NCBI GenBank assembly: GCA_020426505.1 | Contig: JAGQPX010000059.1 | Location: forward strand, 16,588 to 80,587 | Source of the DNA: Planctomycetaceae bacterium | GTDB lineage: Bacteria; Planctomycetota; Planctomycetia; Planctomycetales; Planctomycetaceae | DNA length: 64,000 bases | Direction of reading: 5' to 3' | Part shown: positions 37,772 to 46,301 of the stretch, in pieces | Position numbering within the stretch: the stretch's first letter is position 1 | Layout of the letters: each line of letters opens with the position of its first letter | Notes under the pieces: model-generated | What the model was told of the DNA's origin: nothing | Database searches by the model: none | Seen by the model: only the letters and a program-made list of their open reading frames with translations | Made by a program: the position numbers and the translations under genes

Positions 37772-39715
37772 ATGATCCGACCAGAACGACCTGCTCGTAC
37801 CAAGACCACCCGACCGATGTTTTGGGGCTGCGCGCTGGTGTCGCTGTCCTTGCTCTTCGCCGGCTGTAACTCTTCATCGACTCCGACGAAGCAGGCGGCG
37901 CAGAATGGCGAGAAGTCCGAGAGCACAACCTCGAGGCCTGAGCAGTGTGAGCGCGACATTGACAATATCCTTGACGCACTTCAGCCGGATCGTTACGGCA
38001 TCAGCTCGGACCGAGACACCACGGTCAACATGCTCACCAGATGGTTGACGCAGTGCGGTGCCGCGGAAGATTTCGTTGCATCCGAGGAAGATGCCGAGTT
38101 CCGGGCGATGTTATTGCCGGCTGACGTCAATGAACAGGCGTTGCTTGAGCAGTTCACAGATGTCGATGCTGGTTATCTGAGGAACAGCCTGTTGATCCGT
38201 CAACTTGTTGACTCGACGTTGACCGACGAGCCGACCGATATCGACCGGGCAGTCACTCTGTTCTACAAGGTCGTGCACAACATCGAGTTGGTTCGTGATG
38301 CCCCTGGTGCAATCGAATTGGCTCCGTTTCAGGCGATGCTCTACGGGCGTGGCACGCCAATGAATCGTGCGTTGATCTTCGCAATGATGCTTCGTCAGTT
38401 GCGAATTGATGTTGTCATCCTTCAGCCTCGCAGTGAAGAAGACGAAACGGATCGGACCTTGTTGCTGGGGGTAGTTATCCCGGAAGAAGGTGTCTATCTG
38501 TTTGATTGTCGATTGGGTCTGCCACTTGCATCGCCAGCGGACGACCCGGTATCTCCACTTCCGGCGAAGCCGGCGACGTTTGCAGAGGCGATCGAGAATG
38601 ATGCAATCTTTCGTCAGCACGATCTACGCGGGATCAAGTATCCGGTCTCGGCCGAGAGGCTGTCGGACATCAATGTTCTTGCGATAGGCACGAGCAGTAC
38701 CTGGGCACCTCGCTTCGGGAAACTTCAATTGGCATTGCCGGTTCCGGTGGAGATCTACGATGGACTGGCGTCAAGCTCTCCGCAGGAACCCGGACTCATC
38801 GCGCGATTGGAGACCGCTGGTCAGGATGGACTCTGGAAAGCGGAAAACATCGGCGTTTGGGATTACCCGGACCGAACTCTCAGCAGGCTCAAATCCTTGA
38901 CAAAGGAAGAAACGGAAGCTTTGCAACAACTCTACGAGATCATGCAGGGCCCCAAGCACGTCACGATTAACGAGGAGACCGGTCAACCTCAGTTGATGAT
39001 GCCTGAGCGGAATCTGCATCGAGGCAGGATCAGTGATCTTCAGGGCGATGTCGAATCTGCTCTGAGCGTCTACGTGCGATCTCAGCTTTCGATTCCACTT
39101 CCTGATACACTGAATCAGCACACCTCAGATTGGTCCGCCTATTGGGCGGCGCTTGCTCAGTTTGAGCAGGGAGATTATTCGGTCGCAGCAGAATCGACCG
39201 AACGTTACTTGAAAACCCCCGGGTTCTGGGCCTTGGCCGCAGTCACGTTGCGTGCGAACGCGCTGGCTCACGATGGTCATTATGACGAGGCGGTCAAGAT
39301 CCTGGAACGTGAGCCCGTGCGTGCACCTCAGTATCTGGGAAATCAAGCCCGTGTGCGGCGTTGGCGGCGGCTTGCCGCGGGCGAGTCTGCCGTCGATCCA
39401 CTGTTGACCGCACCGCCGGCTGAACCTGAGACACCTCCCGCAGAGCCAGAGCCGACAGCGGACGAACCAAAGCCGACTCAGGACAGCCCCGACGACGAGA
39501 CGCCGCCTGATGCAGATGCGCCGAGGGAGACCCCAGCCGACCTTCCTCCATCGGACGAAAAGCCGGATCCAAGATTCGAGGAGGCCTCGACCGACGATAC
39601 CCCGGCTGCGGCCGACGCCGAAGGGGGCCCTGATGGTGAATCGAAGGATGCACCGCCTGCGGAGCCGGACACGACCAATGGGCCGTTAGAAGAAGAGGGC
39701 AGCGGAAATGAATGA
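37772..39715 (+). CDS. Lipoprotein with transglutaminase-like domain and acidic Pro-rich tail
   Basis: The 647-residue protein has a lipoprotein signal ending LLFAGC. A domain of about residues 140-290 (AVTLFYKVVHNIEL, LYGRGTPMNRALIFAMMLRQLRIDVVILQP, GVYLFDCRLGLPL) looks like the transglutaminase-like fold often found in planctomycete exported proteins, although a clear Cys-His-Asp triad is not evident. TPR-like helices follow to about residue 540. The last 100 residues are a disordered PAEPE/TPPAEP/DDET tail. It is probably anchored in a membrane facing the periplasm. Confidence 0.68.
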   Translation: MIRPERPARTKTTRPMFWGCALVSLSLLFAGCNSSSTPTKQAAQNGEKSESTTSRPEQCERDIDNILDALQPDRYGISSDRDTTVNMLTRWLTQCGAAEDFVASEEDAEFRAMLLPADVNEQALLEQFTDVDAGYLRNSLLIRQLVDSTLTDEPTDIDRAVTLFYKVVHNIELVRDAPGAIELAPFQAMLYGRGTPMNRALIFAMMLRQLRIDVVILQPRSEEDETDRTLLLGVVIPEEGVYLFDCRLGLPLASPADDPVSPLPAKPATFAEAIENDAIFRQHDLRGIKYPVSAERLSDINVLAIGTSSTWAPRFGKLQLALPVPVEIYDGLASSSPQEPGLIARLETAGQDGLWKAENIGVWDYPDRTLSRLKSLTKEETEALQQLYEIMQGPKHVTINEETGQPQLMMPERNLHRGRISDLQGDVESALSVYVRSQLSIPLPDTLNQHTSDWSAYWAALAQFEQGDYSVAAESTERYLKTPGFWALAAVTLRANALAHDGHYDEAVKILEREPVRAPQYLGNQARVRRWRRLAAGESAVDPLLTAPPAEPETPPAEPEPTADEPKPTQDSPDDETPPDADAPRETPADLPPSDEKPDPRFEEASTDDTPAAADAEGGPDGESKDAPPAEPDTTNGPLEEEGSGNE

Positions 39716-39760
39716 TCCAGCCTCAGTTGACAAATCGCTGTCTAGAGAGAATGCCCGTTC

Positions 39761-40735
39761 ATGCACTGGCTGAAACGGCATTGGTTTCTTGTTGGTCTGG
39801 TGATCTTGATCCCTCTGGGGATCTCCCTTGGCACGCGCCTCTCGCCGGAGTCGATCCAGCGGATCGAGTTGGGGACCGGACCCCGTGCGACGTCCTACCT
39901 CGTTGCGGTCATTCTCTTCCTGATGTCATTCTCACTCGACAGTCGTCAGTTAGGACGATCGTTGAGGTACCCGGGACCGGTACTCTTCGCCTGTTTGATC
40001 AACTACGGCCTCACGCCTTTGATCGCCTGGCCCTTGATGAGATTTCAACTTGACCAGGATCTTGCGATCGGACTGATGATCGCAGCAACCGTCCCCTGCA
40101 CAATGGCGGCAGCATCCGTCTGGACCCGCAAAGCGGGGGGCAACGACGCGGTGTCGCTGCTGGTCACGATGCTGACTAACGGCACCTGTTTTCTGTTCAC
40201 CCCCCTTTGGCTGAGTCTGATCGTCGGTTCTTCGTTCGAGTTCGACACCTACGCCATGATGCGGCGGCTGATCGTCTCCGCTCTCATCCCGGCGACGCTC
40301 GGGCAACTCGCACGGTTGAGCCAAAGGTTGCGGCAGTTCGCGACCGACCACAAACCGGGAGTCGGGGCGGTGGCACAAATCTGTGTGCTGATCATCGTGT
40401 TCGCAGCGGCATTCTTGAAAGCGGGACCACAACTCAGCGGAAACGGCGGGCCGGGGATCGGGTTGTTACCGATCCTTCTCGTGTGGGCGAGCTGCATCGC
40501 GGTGCATTTGACCGCTATGTTCATCGCGTGGCACGGGAGTCGGCTCCTCGGCATCACCCGCGACGACCGTGTGGCGATCGCCTTTGCGGGGAGTCAGAAG
40601 ACGCTGCCGATTGGTCTGTTGGTCGCCAACCACTTTGGCGGCTTCGCCTTGTTCCCCATGTTGATGTTTCACGCCAGCCAGTTGTTCATCGACACTTGGA
40701 TCGCCGAACGTATTGCTGAAAAGGACGGAGAATAG
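39761..40735 (+). CDS. Bile acid:sodium symporter-like (SBF) membrane protein
   Basis: The 324-residue protein has about nine or ten hydrophobic helices (WFLVGLVILIPLGISLG, TSYLVAVILFLMSFSL, LFACLINYGLTPLIAWPL and so on) with the crossover sequences LMIAATVPCTMAAASVWTRKAGGNDAVSL and RVAIAFAGSQKTLPIGLLVA that mark the YfeH/SBF-like group. It probably co-transports an anion with sodium; the substrate is unknown. Its stop codon is formed at the first base of an inverted-repeat arm. Confidence 0.85.
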   Translation: MHWLKRHWFLVGLVILIPLGISLGTRLSPESIQRIELGTGPRATSYLVAVILFLMSFSLDSRQLGRSLRYPGPVLFACLINYGLTPLIAWPLMRFQLDQDLAIGLMIAATVPCTMAAASVWTRKAGGNDAVSLLVTMLTNGTCFLFTPLWLSLIVGSSFEFDTYAMMRRLIVSALIPATLGQLARLSQRLRQFATDHKPGVGAVAQICVLIIVFAAAFLKAGPQLSGNGGPGIGLLPILLVWASCIAVHLTAMFIAWHGSRLLGITRDDRVAIAFAGSQKTLPIGLLVANHFGGFALFPMLMFHASQLFIDTWIAERIAEKDGE

Positions 40736-40800
40736 TAGCAGTGGCTTCCAGCCGCCATAGGGAATCGTCATCAAGCCCGGCGGCTGGTAGCCACCGCTAC
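40735..40800. repeat. Inverted-repeat element between convergent genes, probable bidirectional terminator
   Basis: Arms of 22 bases at 40735-40756 and 40779-40800 are inverted copies with two mismatches (GTAGCAGTGGC.. and GTAGCGGTGGC..). The stop of the SBF gene and the stop of the ATPase gene both sit on the TAG of the arms. The layout matches the element at 1815-1916, which also starts GTAGC and also lies between convergent genes. Confidence 0.6.
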
Positions 40801-41381
40801 GAGTATTGGGCGTCTGCCCACCGATCATACATTTCTCGCAAGCACAGTCGGAGATTTCCGTCGTTCTGATCGAACAGTTGTGTGACCTCACCGATTGGCA
40901 GTGACGAATTGCTTGCGAGGAGCTCGTCGATCAGACAACTTAGCAATTCTGGTGTCGTTTGACATTCCCAGAGCGTCGGCAACCGACCAGCAGCGTGCGT
41001 GTTGATGACAAGGCCGCCGTATCGGTCAGCACGGCGTGTGAACAACCGCCACCTCAACGCGCCCATTTGCTCGGCCCCGTCGACGAACAACAAGTCGCGT
41101 TCGCTCGACGTTGAAAACAGATCCTCAATCAACTTTGTCACGGTCCTGCGATTCTCCCAATTCAGCCGTAGCCAGCGAATCGTGTGCCCCCGTGTTATCA
41201 GTTCATATGCCATGTCTTCCTGCAAGGTTGTCTTGCCGGAGCCCTCTGGTCCAACGATGGCCGCTCGGAAGTTGAGGGCCTCCAACCGGTGAAGCAGCTT
41301 TTCCATGTCGCTACCGTCGGGGAAGCGGTACCTCATTTCGAGGACACGATCCGTCCGGAAAGGGTTATCTGCTGCTCGCAT
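40797..41381 (-). CDS. Small P-loop ATPase in the arrestin-like operon
   Basis: The 194-residue protein has a Walker A motif GPEGSGKT near residue 44 and a Walker B RDLLFVDGAE near residue 93, with LRWLRLNW-type strands between, as in STAND/AAA ATPases. No lid or sensor domain is obvious. It is the last of three minus-strand genes, starting one base after the stop of the previous one, so it is probably coupled to them. The function is unknown. Confidence 0.75.
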   Translation of the reverse strand: MRAADNPFRTDRVLEMRYRFPDGSDMEKLLHRLEALNFRAAIVGPEGSGKTTLQEDMAYELITRGHTIRWLRLNWENRRTVTKLIEDLFSTSSERDLLFVDGAEQMGALRWRLFTRRADRYGGLVINTHAAGRLPTLWECQTTPELLSCLIDELLASNSSLPIGEVTQLFDQNDGNLRLCLREMYDRWADAQYS

Positions 41382-41382
41382 A

Positions 41383-41775
41383 TCACAGTGCTGAGGACGC
41401 CGTTTCGATGGTCTTCAGGCGGACTTCGGTGCCCGCTGGAGCCATGACAATCTCTTGCCGGGTCGATTCCTCGGCGGGGAAGGCAATCAGTTCCAGTGCC
41501 CATTGGAGTGTGATGAGTTTCCCGGAGAAGCTGTATGGCGATGCGGGCAACGTGATGCTGGTTCGACGCGTTTCCCGCGGGGAAGGAAACTCAAAGGGGA
41601 CCGTCTGAACGATCTCCAGGTCCGTCGTCCCTTTGCCGGACGTACTCCAGACAAGGCGGAGTTCGATCGACTCAGGAGCCTGCTCCAATTCCCACGACAG
41701 AGTCAAGTCGATCTCGTCACCCGGTTCAAAGGACGTCTGGCCACCGGCGATATCAATCTGCAATATGTTCATCAT
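41383..41775 (-). CDS. Possible arrestin-like beta-sandwich protein
   Basis: The 130-residue protein consists of short strands: LQIDIAGGQTSFEPGDEIDLTLSWELEQAPESIELRLVWSTSGKG, then PSPYSFSGKLITLQWALELIAFP and QEIVMAPAGTEVRL. The FEPGDEI...LSWEL opening and the alternating strands resemble arrestin/Spo0M-type sandwiches, but this is a visual match only. Its ATG overlaps the stop of the preceding membrane protein gene, and the ATPase follows directly. Confidence 0.6.
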   Translation of the reverse strand: MMNILQIDIAGGQTSFEPGDEIDLTLSWELEQAPESIELRLVWSTSGKGTTDLEIVQTVPFEFPSPRETRRTSITLPASPYSFSGKLITLQWALELIAFPAEESTRQEIVMAPAGTEVRLKTIETASSAL

Positions 41776-43004
41776 CCCTCCTTTTCGTGGGGAGTGACCA
41801 CAATGGGAAACGTGGCACTCACATCTGGCCTTAAGGGAATGTCTCCCGCCATCTCCAGAGTCCAGACGATCTCATTGTTGTTGGCCGTAAATGTGTGCAT
41901 TGAGTCGGCGGGTACTTCTATATCCGCCTCGCCACTGGCGATGTCATAGGACTGATCGCTTTCAAATAGCACCTGTTCGTGAAACTTCTCTTTGTCGGTA
42001 TGGGTGTTAGTGCCGCGGCGATACGTCGCCTTCTCGCTGCCGACGAGCGTCAGTTTCAAATGACGGATCGAGTGCGAGCTACCTCGGAACTGCCATGTCA
42101 TATGTACGACTTCGCCAAGCGGGATTTGTCCCCGGTTGAGAGTCAATATCGGACGGGGATTGAAAAGCGCGAAAAACGCATACACCGCCCAGATGATCAG
42201 GCCCAGACCGACCAGCACAAACGGGATGGAGAACACGGTCAGGAACCATTCAGGGTCTCCATTTTGAAACCCTTCGACGACCTGACGAATCAGAAAGGAA
42301 ATCAACCCATTCCAGATCAGGGCAATGATGATCGAACCCATGAATCGACCGAGGGGAGACGATTCCGATTGAAGTGTGATCGAACCGTCCGGATTCTCGT
42401 TGAACTGCGTTGATCCGACCTCGTTTCCGTCAGAGGAGCCCCCGCCTGTTGAGAGCGCAGTTCGTTGCTTCTTCCGCTCCGACCAGCGAACTGCCCAGGG
42501 AATACCGAAGCCGACAACGAGGAACGGCACACAGAACAACCCCCATAACATATCCCACGTCAGGCCGCGTTCGATCACCGCCTCGCTCGGATTGAGTGGG
42601 TCGACATAACACACAGTCTTCATGCCGACGGGGTGGGCATCGACAACCGCCTTCTTGCCGTCGTACCCGCTGGAACTGCCGATCATGAAATGGTAGCGAT
42701 CGCCGCCGTAAGGCTGTCCTCGGAAGGCATAGTCGTACGTGATCTCGATGCTGAATGTGTCGCCATCGTCTCCATCGTGCCTCTCAACACGACTGCTGGT
42801 GATCGTACAAGGTGTCTCCACCCAGGTCCGGGCTCTGTACACATTCAGCAACGGCCCAAGTGTCATGAAGTAGAACATGGCCGCCCCCGCCAGGGCGAAC
42901 ATTCCACAGAAGACATACAGGCCCCACATACCACAGCCGCTCAGCCGATTGTGATCGACCGACAGCGCCTTCTTGCGATCAGCCTTTTCGTCGCCGCGAC
43001 TCAT
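41772..43004 (-). CDS. DUF3592-type membrane protein with C-terminal arrestin-like domain
   Basis: The 410-residue protein has a helix at MWGLYVFCGMFALAGAAMFYFM, then a DUF3592-like extracytoplasmic part (TPCTITSSRVERHDGDDGDTFSIEITYDYAFRGQPYGGDRY, VCYVDPLNPSEAVIERG), a second helix pair near residues 150-170 and 225-300, and a C-terminal soluble part (LNRGQIPLGEVVHMTWQF...IRHLKLTLVGSEKATYRRG) that looks like an arrestin-type sandwich. It heads the three-gene operon. The function is unknown. Confidence 0.7.
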   Translation of the reverse strand: MSRGDEKADRKKALSVDHNRLSGCGMWGLYVFCGMFALAGAAMFYFMTLGPLLNVYRARTWVETPCTITSSRVERHDGDDGDTFSIEITYDYAFRGQPYGGDRYHFMIGSSSGYDGKKAVVDAHPVGMKTVCYVDPLNPSEAVIERGLTWDMLWGLFCVPFLVVGFGIPWAVRWSERKKQRTALSTGGGSSDGNEVGSTQFNENPDGSITLQSESSPLGRFMGSIIIALIWNGLISFLIRQVVEGFQNGDPEWFLTVFSIPFVLVGLGLIIWAVYAFFALFNPRPILTLNRGQIPLGEVVHMTWQFRGSSHSIRHLKLTLVGSEKATYRRGTNTHTDKEKFHEQVLFESDQSYDIASGEADIEVPADSMHTFTANNNEIVWTLEMAGDIPLRPDVSATFPIVVTPHEKEG

Positions 43005-43083
43005 TCAGGCAGGTCCTTGAGACGATGCTCACAGAGTGATTGAGCTTCTTAAGGAAGTCATACGCCTTCAGCGGCCCACAGGA

Positions 43084-43485
43084 TCACTGGTGGCTGAAGA
43101 TCCAGCAGGAATCGTGCGCCTCAAACCCAATGTGCGGATAATAGGCCCTCGCAGCGGGAGCCGCGAGGAGAATCAAAGTCGTCTCGACTCCAGCTGCCTC
43201 GTGTGTCCGCCGCACCAATTCCCTGCCGATCCCTTGTTTCTGAAACTCAACATCGACTGCCAGGTCCGACAGATAGGTGCAATAGTGAAAATCCGTGAGT
43301 GCCCGTGACACACCGATCAGTACACCGTCGATGCGAGCCGTGAGTATCAAATCCGCCTGACGTAGCATACCCGAGATGCGGTCAACGTCGTCGACCGGTC
43401 GACGTTCAGCGAGCGTCGATCGCCGCAGCACATCGATGAACTCGTCAACAGGCAGGTCACATTCGAAGTCGTAATGTGGAGTCAT
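43084..43485 (-). CDS. GNAT-family acetyltransferase
   Basis: The 133-residue protein has the GNAT fold signals: [29 protein letters not shown], which includes the acetyl-CoA-binding Q/RxxGxG/A-like loop, and [19 protein letters not shown] at the end. The acceptor is unknown. Its ATG overlaps the miaB stop (TCATGA), so on the planctomycete side it is translated after miaB. Confidence 0.85.
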   Translation of the reverse strand: MTPHYDFECDLPVDEFIDVLRRSTLAERRPVDDVDRISGMLRQADLILTARIDGVLIGVSRALTDFHYCTYLSDLAVDVEFQKQGIGRELVRRTHEAAGVETTLILLAAPAARAYYPHIGFEAHDSCWIFSHQ

Positions 43486-45020
43486 GACAGAATCGGCAAC
43501 AACTCATGTGAACCATGTTGCACTTCGCGGGTGACGATGTGGCCGACGAGGGTGGTTTGCGTGCAGTCGTGGATGGTGATGTCGGCGAGGGTGCCAGCAA
43601 GGCGCGGGTTGCCGTCGAACACCACAATACGGTCACACTTCGTGCGACCAACGAGTTGCGTCGTCGGTTGTTGGCGTTCTGATCCCAAGCCGACATCTCT
43701 GATATCGGACGATTCGCTCTGAGATGATGAGTTACCAGACAGTTGCACGACGACGGAGCCGTCGGGTTGGGAGGCGCCGTCGTGCCAGCCGGGGAGGGAC
43801 TGGGTGACGTCCGGTTGATGTCCCTTCTCAGCCCATTTGCTGGGGCCTTCGACGAGCACCTCGACATTGCGTCCGATGAAGGCCTCGTTGTCCTCTTCGC
43901 TGATCGCGTTCTGCAGGTCGAGCAACTCGTTGTTACGGCGTTTCTTGATCTCGTCCGGGATGTCGTCCTCATAGAGGTCGAATGCCTTGGTACCACGGCG
44001 TGGAGAGTACTTGAAGATGAAGCTGTTCTTGAACCGGTACTCACGGACAGCGTCCATGCTCTTCTGAAACGACGCTTCGCTCTCACCGCAGAAGCCGACG
44101 ATGAAGTCGCTCGACACGGCACAGTCGGGGACAATCGTGCGAATGCGGTCCATCATCTCAGCGTAGTCGGAGGTGGTGTATCCTCGCTTCATCCTGGCGA
44201 GCACGTCATCACAACCGGCTTGTAGGGGCACGTGCAGATAGTGAGCGATCTTGGGCAGATCACGGACGGCTTCCAGTAAATCGGTCGTCATGTCCTTCGG
44301 ATAATTCGTGACGAACTTGATCCGCTGGATGCCCGGTGTGTCATGAATGAGTACGAGCAGATCACTCATCCGCCACTGCTTGCCGTTGATGGTGTGCTTG
44401 TACGAGTTCACGGTTTGCCCGAGGAGTGTGACTTCCTTCACTCCCTGCTCGGCGAGCGAGGCGACCTCACGGGCGATGTCTTGTGGCGGACGGGACTGTT
44501 CCGGGCCGCGTGTGTTTGGGACGACGCAGAAGGTGCAGAACTTGTCGCAACCTTCCTGCACGGTGAGGAAGGCGGATGGGCCGGAGCGGCGCCGCTGGGG
44601 CAGGGCCCCGAACTTGGTTTCGGCCGGCATGTCGGTATCGGTCACCCGCTTGCCTTGCCCGGCCTCCGCCAGCATCTCGGGCAGGCGGTGATAGGCCTGC
44701 GGGCCGACGACCATGCGCACGGCCGGGGCGCGGGCCATGATCTCCTCGCCCTCGGCCTGCGCCACGCAGCCTGCAACCGCGATCAGCGGGGAGGAACCGT
44801 CTTCACGCCTGAGCCGGCCGATGTCGGAATAGACCTTCTCGGCCGCTTTCTCGCGGATATGGCAGGTGTTGAGCACGACGAGGTCGGCTTCCTCGCCTTC
44901 GGGCGCGGGCGCGATGCCCTGCTCGGCCAGCACCTCGGCCATGCGATCGCCGTCATAGACGTTCATCTGGCAGCCGAAGCTCTTGACCCGGTAGGTCTTC
45001 GGGGACGGGGTGGGGCGCAT
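43482..45020 (-). CDS. miaB: tRNA-2-methylthio-N6-dimethylallyladenosine synthase, chimeric across two genomes
   Basis: MiaB methylthiolates A37 of tRNAs. The open frame codes 512 residues. Cys17, Cys53 and Cys85 form the N-terminal cluster, and Cys158, Cys162 and Cys165 (GCDKFCTFC) the radical-SAM cluster. Residues 1 to about 165 resemble sphingomonad MiaB and use high-GC codons. The remainder ([39 protein letters not shown]...) resembles planctomycete MiaB and has a polar insert of about 45 residues before the last strands of the TRAM domain ([10 protein letters not shown]). The frame is preserved across the join. I treat this as one hybrid ORF that probably does not exist in any one organism. 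Confidence 0.85.
   Translation of the reverse strand: MRPTPSPKTYRVKSFGCQMNVYDGDRMAEVLAEQGIAPAPEGEEADLVVLNTCHIREKAAEKVYSDIGRLRREDGSSPLIAVAGCVAQAEGEEIMARAPAVRMVVGPQAYHRLPEMLAEAGQGKRVTDTDMPAETKFGALPQRRRSGPSAFLTVQEGCDKFCTFCVVPNTRGPEQSRPPQDIAREVASLAEQGVKEVTLLGQTVNSYKHTINGKQWRMSDLLVLIHDTPGIQRIKFVTNYPKDMTTDLLEAVRDLPKIAHYLHVPLQAGCDDVLARMKRGYTTSDYAEMMDRIRTIVPDCAVSSDFIVGFCGESEASFQKSMDAVREYRFKNSFIFKYSPRRGTKAFDLYEDDIPDEIKKRRNNELLDLQNAISEEDNEAFIGRNVEVLVEGPSKWAEKGHQPDVTQSLPGWHDGASQPDGSVVVQLSGNSSSQSESSDIRDVGLGSERQQPTTQLVGRTKCDRIVVFDGNPRLAGTLADITIHDCTQTTLVGHIVTREVQHGSHELLPILS
44520..44600. other. Probable chimeric junction between planctomycete and alphaproteobacterial sequence
   Basis: Left of here the genes, codon use and GC fit a planctomycete; right of here they fit a sphingomonad. 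The change falls in the miaB codons for [15 protein letters not shown], whose DNA is highly conserved across bacteria, which is where an assembler could merge unrelated contigs. The exact base cannot be fixed by eye. Confidence 0.8.
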
Positions 45021-45136
45021 GGGCGGGCCGATAGCGGAATTAGCGGCGGATGGACAGTGGTTGACGATGAGGCCGGCGCGCTACGCGGCTTGTCGTCATC
45101 CACGGCGATCACATGGCCGGGGCGCTGCCGAGCGCG

Positions 45137-46180
45137 CTAGAGCCCGAGCTGGGCTGCCAGCGCCGCATGATCGGGCTCCGGCCAGCCCCAGAGGCGGGAG
45201 GTGCTGACCGAGAGGCAGCCGGTCTTGAACGCCGTGAAATCGAGATACCAGTCGAGATCTTCGACCGATATGCCGGTGATCTCCTGCCACAGCGCTATCG
45301 TTTCCTCTCGAGTTCCCATGCCGTCGAGGTGCGGCTTGTCTGCGGTTTTCTCATGCGCAAACGCCGACATCTGCAGCCACCAGGCGAGATCGTGCAACGC
45401 TCCGCCCAGCGAGGCCTGCTCCCAGTCCATGACTGCGATGACGTCGAAATTGTCGTCGAACATCATGTTGCCGAGCCGCGCGTCGCCCCAGACGAGGCCT
45501 TCCGGCTGGTTCTTCGGCCAGCGTGCCCGAAGCGCATCGCGGGCCGCATCGAGAACGGGCCATCGCTTCTCCCGGCTTACCCATTCCACGAAACGGTCGT
45601 ATTTGTCCCATTCCTGTTCGAGCCCCGAGCGCGCGCCTTCGGGGCCGGCGAGGAACTGTACCCGATCGAGCGGTGTCCGCTGGATCAGCGCAAGATTGCG
45701 CACGCCGTTCTCCCAGAATTTGCGCCGTTGCGCCGGTGTCGCATCGGCAACCCAGCCGGTTTCGCGATAGGGTGGGAAGGTCACGGCAACAAGACCGGTC
45801 AGCTTCTTCATGACGAAGAACGGTGCGCCGACAAGGCTCGGATCCTCCTCATAACCGATGGTCTCGGCAACCGGCACGATGGCGAGCTCATGCAAGACGC
45901 GCATCACGCGGTACTGCTCCTCGAACAGGTCGTCCGGATAGACCTGGTTGGCGTCCGGCTTGACGCGGATGACATAGCCCTGGCTGCAGTCTCGCCCGCC
46001 TTCGCTCCACGTCGCGTCGAACAGGATCGTCTCGTGCGATCGCCCCGCCCCGCGCGGGTAATCTGGGTTCGATATTGCGAGATTCCTCGCTCCCGGCAGC
46101 TTGCTTTCCAGCCAGGGGACCAGCTGGTCCCCCAACTCGGCAAGGTCTCGGGTGCGGGGGGCGACGATCTGGTCGGACAT
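45137..46180 (-). CDS. Aminoglycoside phosphotransferase-like (APH/ACAD10-type) kinase
   Basis: The 347-residue protein has the APH-fold motifs: GRSHETILFDATW near the N-terminus, the catalytic loop GLVWGDARLGNMMFDDNFDVIAVMDWEQASLGG and the metal-binding DWE. The WGDARLGN form is usual in this sphingomonad subgroup. The substrate is unknown; resistance is not implied. GGAGAGGAAGG just before the ATG at 46180 fixes the start, although the frame stays open to 46636 against argS. Confidence 0.88.
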   Translation of the reverse strand: MSDQIVAPRTRDLAELGDQLVPWLESKLPGARNLAISNPDYPRGAGRSHETILFDATWSEGGRDCSQGYVIRVKPDANQVYPDDLFEEQYRVMRVLHELAIVPVAETIGYEEDPSLVGAPFFVMKKLTGLVAVTFPPYRETGWVADATPAQRRKFWENGVRNLALIQRTPLDRVQFLAGPEGARSGLEQEWDKYDRFVEWVSREKRWPVLDAARDALRARWPKNQPEGLVWGDARLGNMMFDDNFDVIAVMDWEQASLGGALHDLAWWLQMSAFAHEKTADKPHLDGMGTREETIALWQEITGISVEDLDWYLDFTAFKTGCLSVSTSRLWGWPEPDHAALAAQLGL

Positions 46181-46301
46181 GACCTTCCTCTCCAAAATGA
46201 CTGTACGAGGACAAGAACAGCACTTTGAACAGAGTTTGCCAATCCGGGCCGTGCCGTGAAGACGGTTCCTAAATCTCGACAAACCGGCTAACCGCGCGGC
46301 C

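Noticed and set aside
45137..46180. Antibiotic resistance kinase
   Set aside because: The APH fold is shared by many small-molecule kinases; the WGDARLGN subgroup is common in sphingomonads without known link to resistance.
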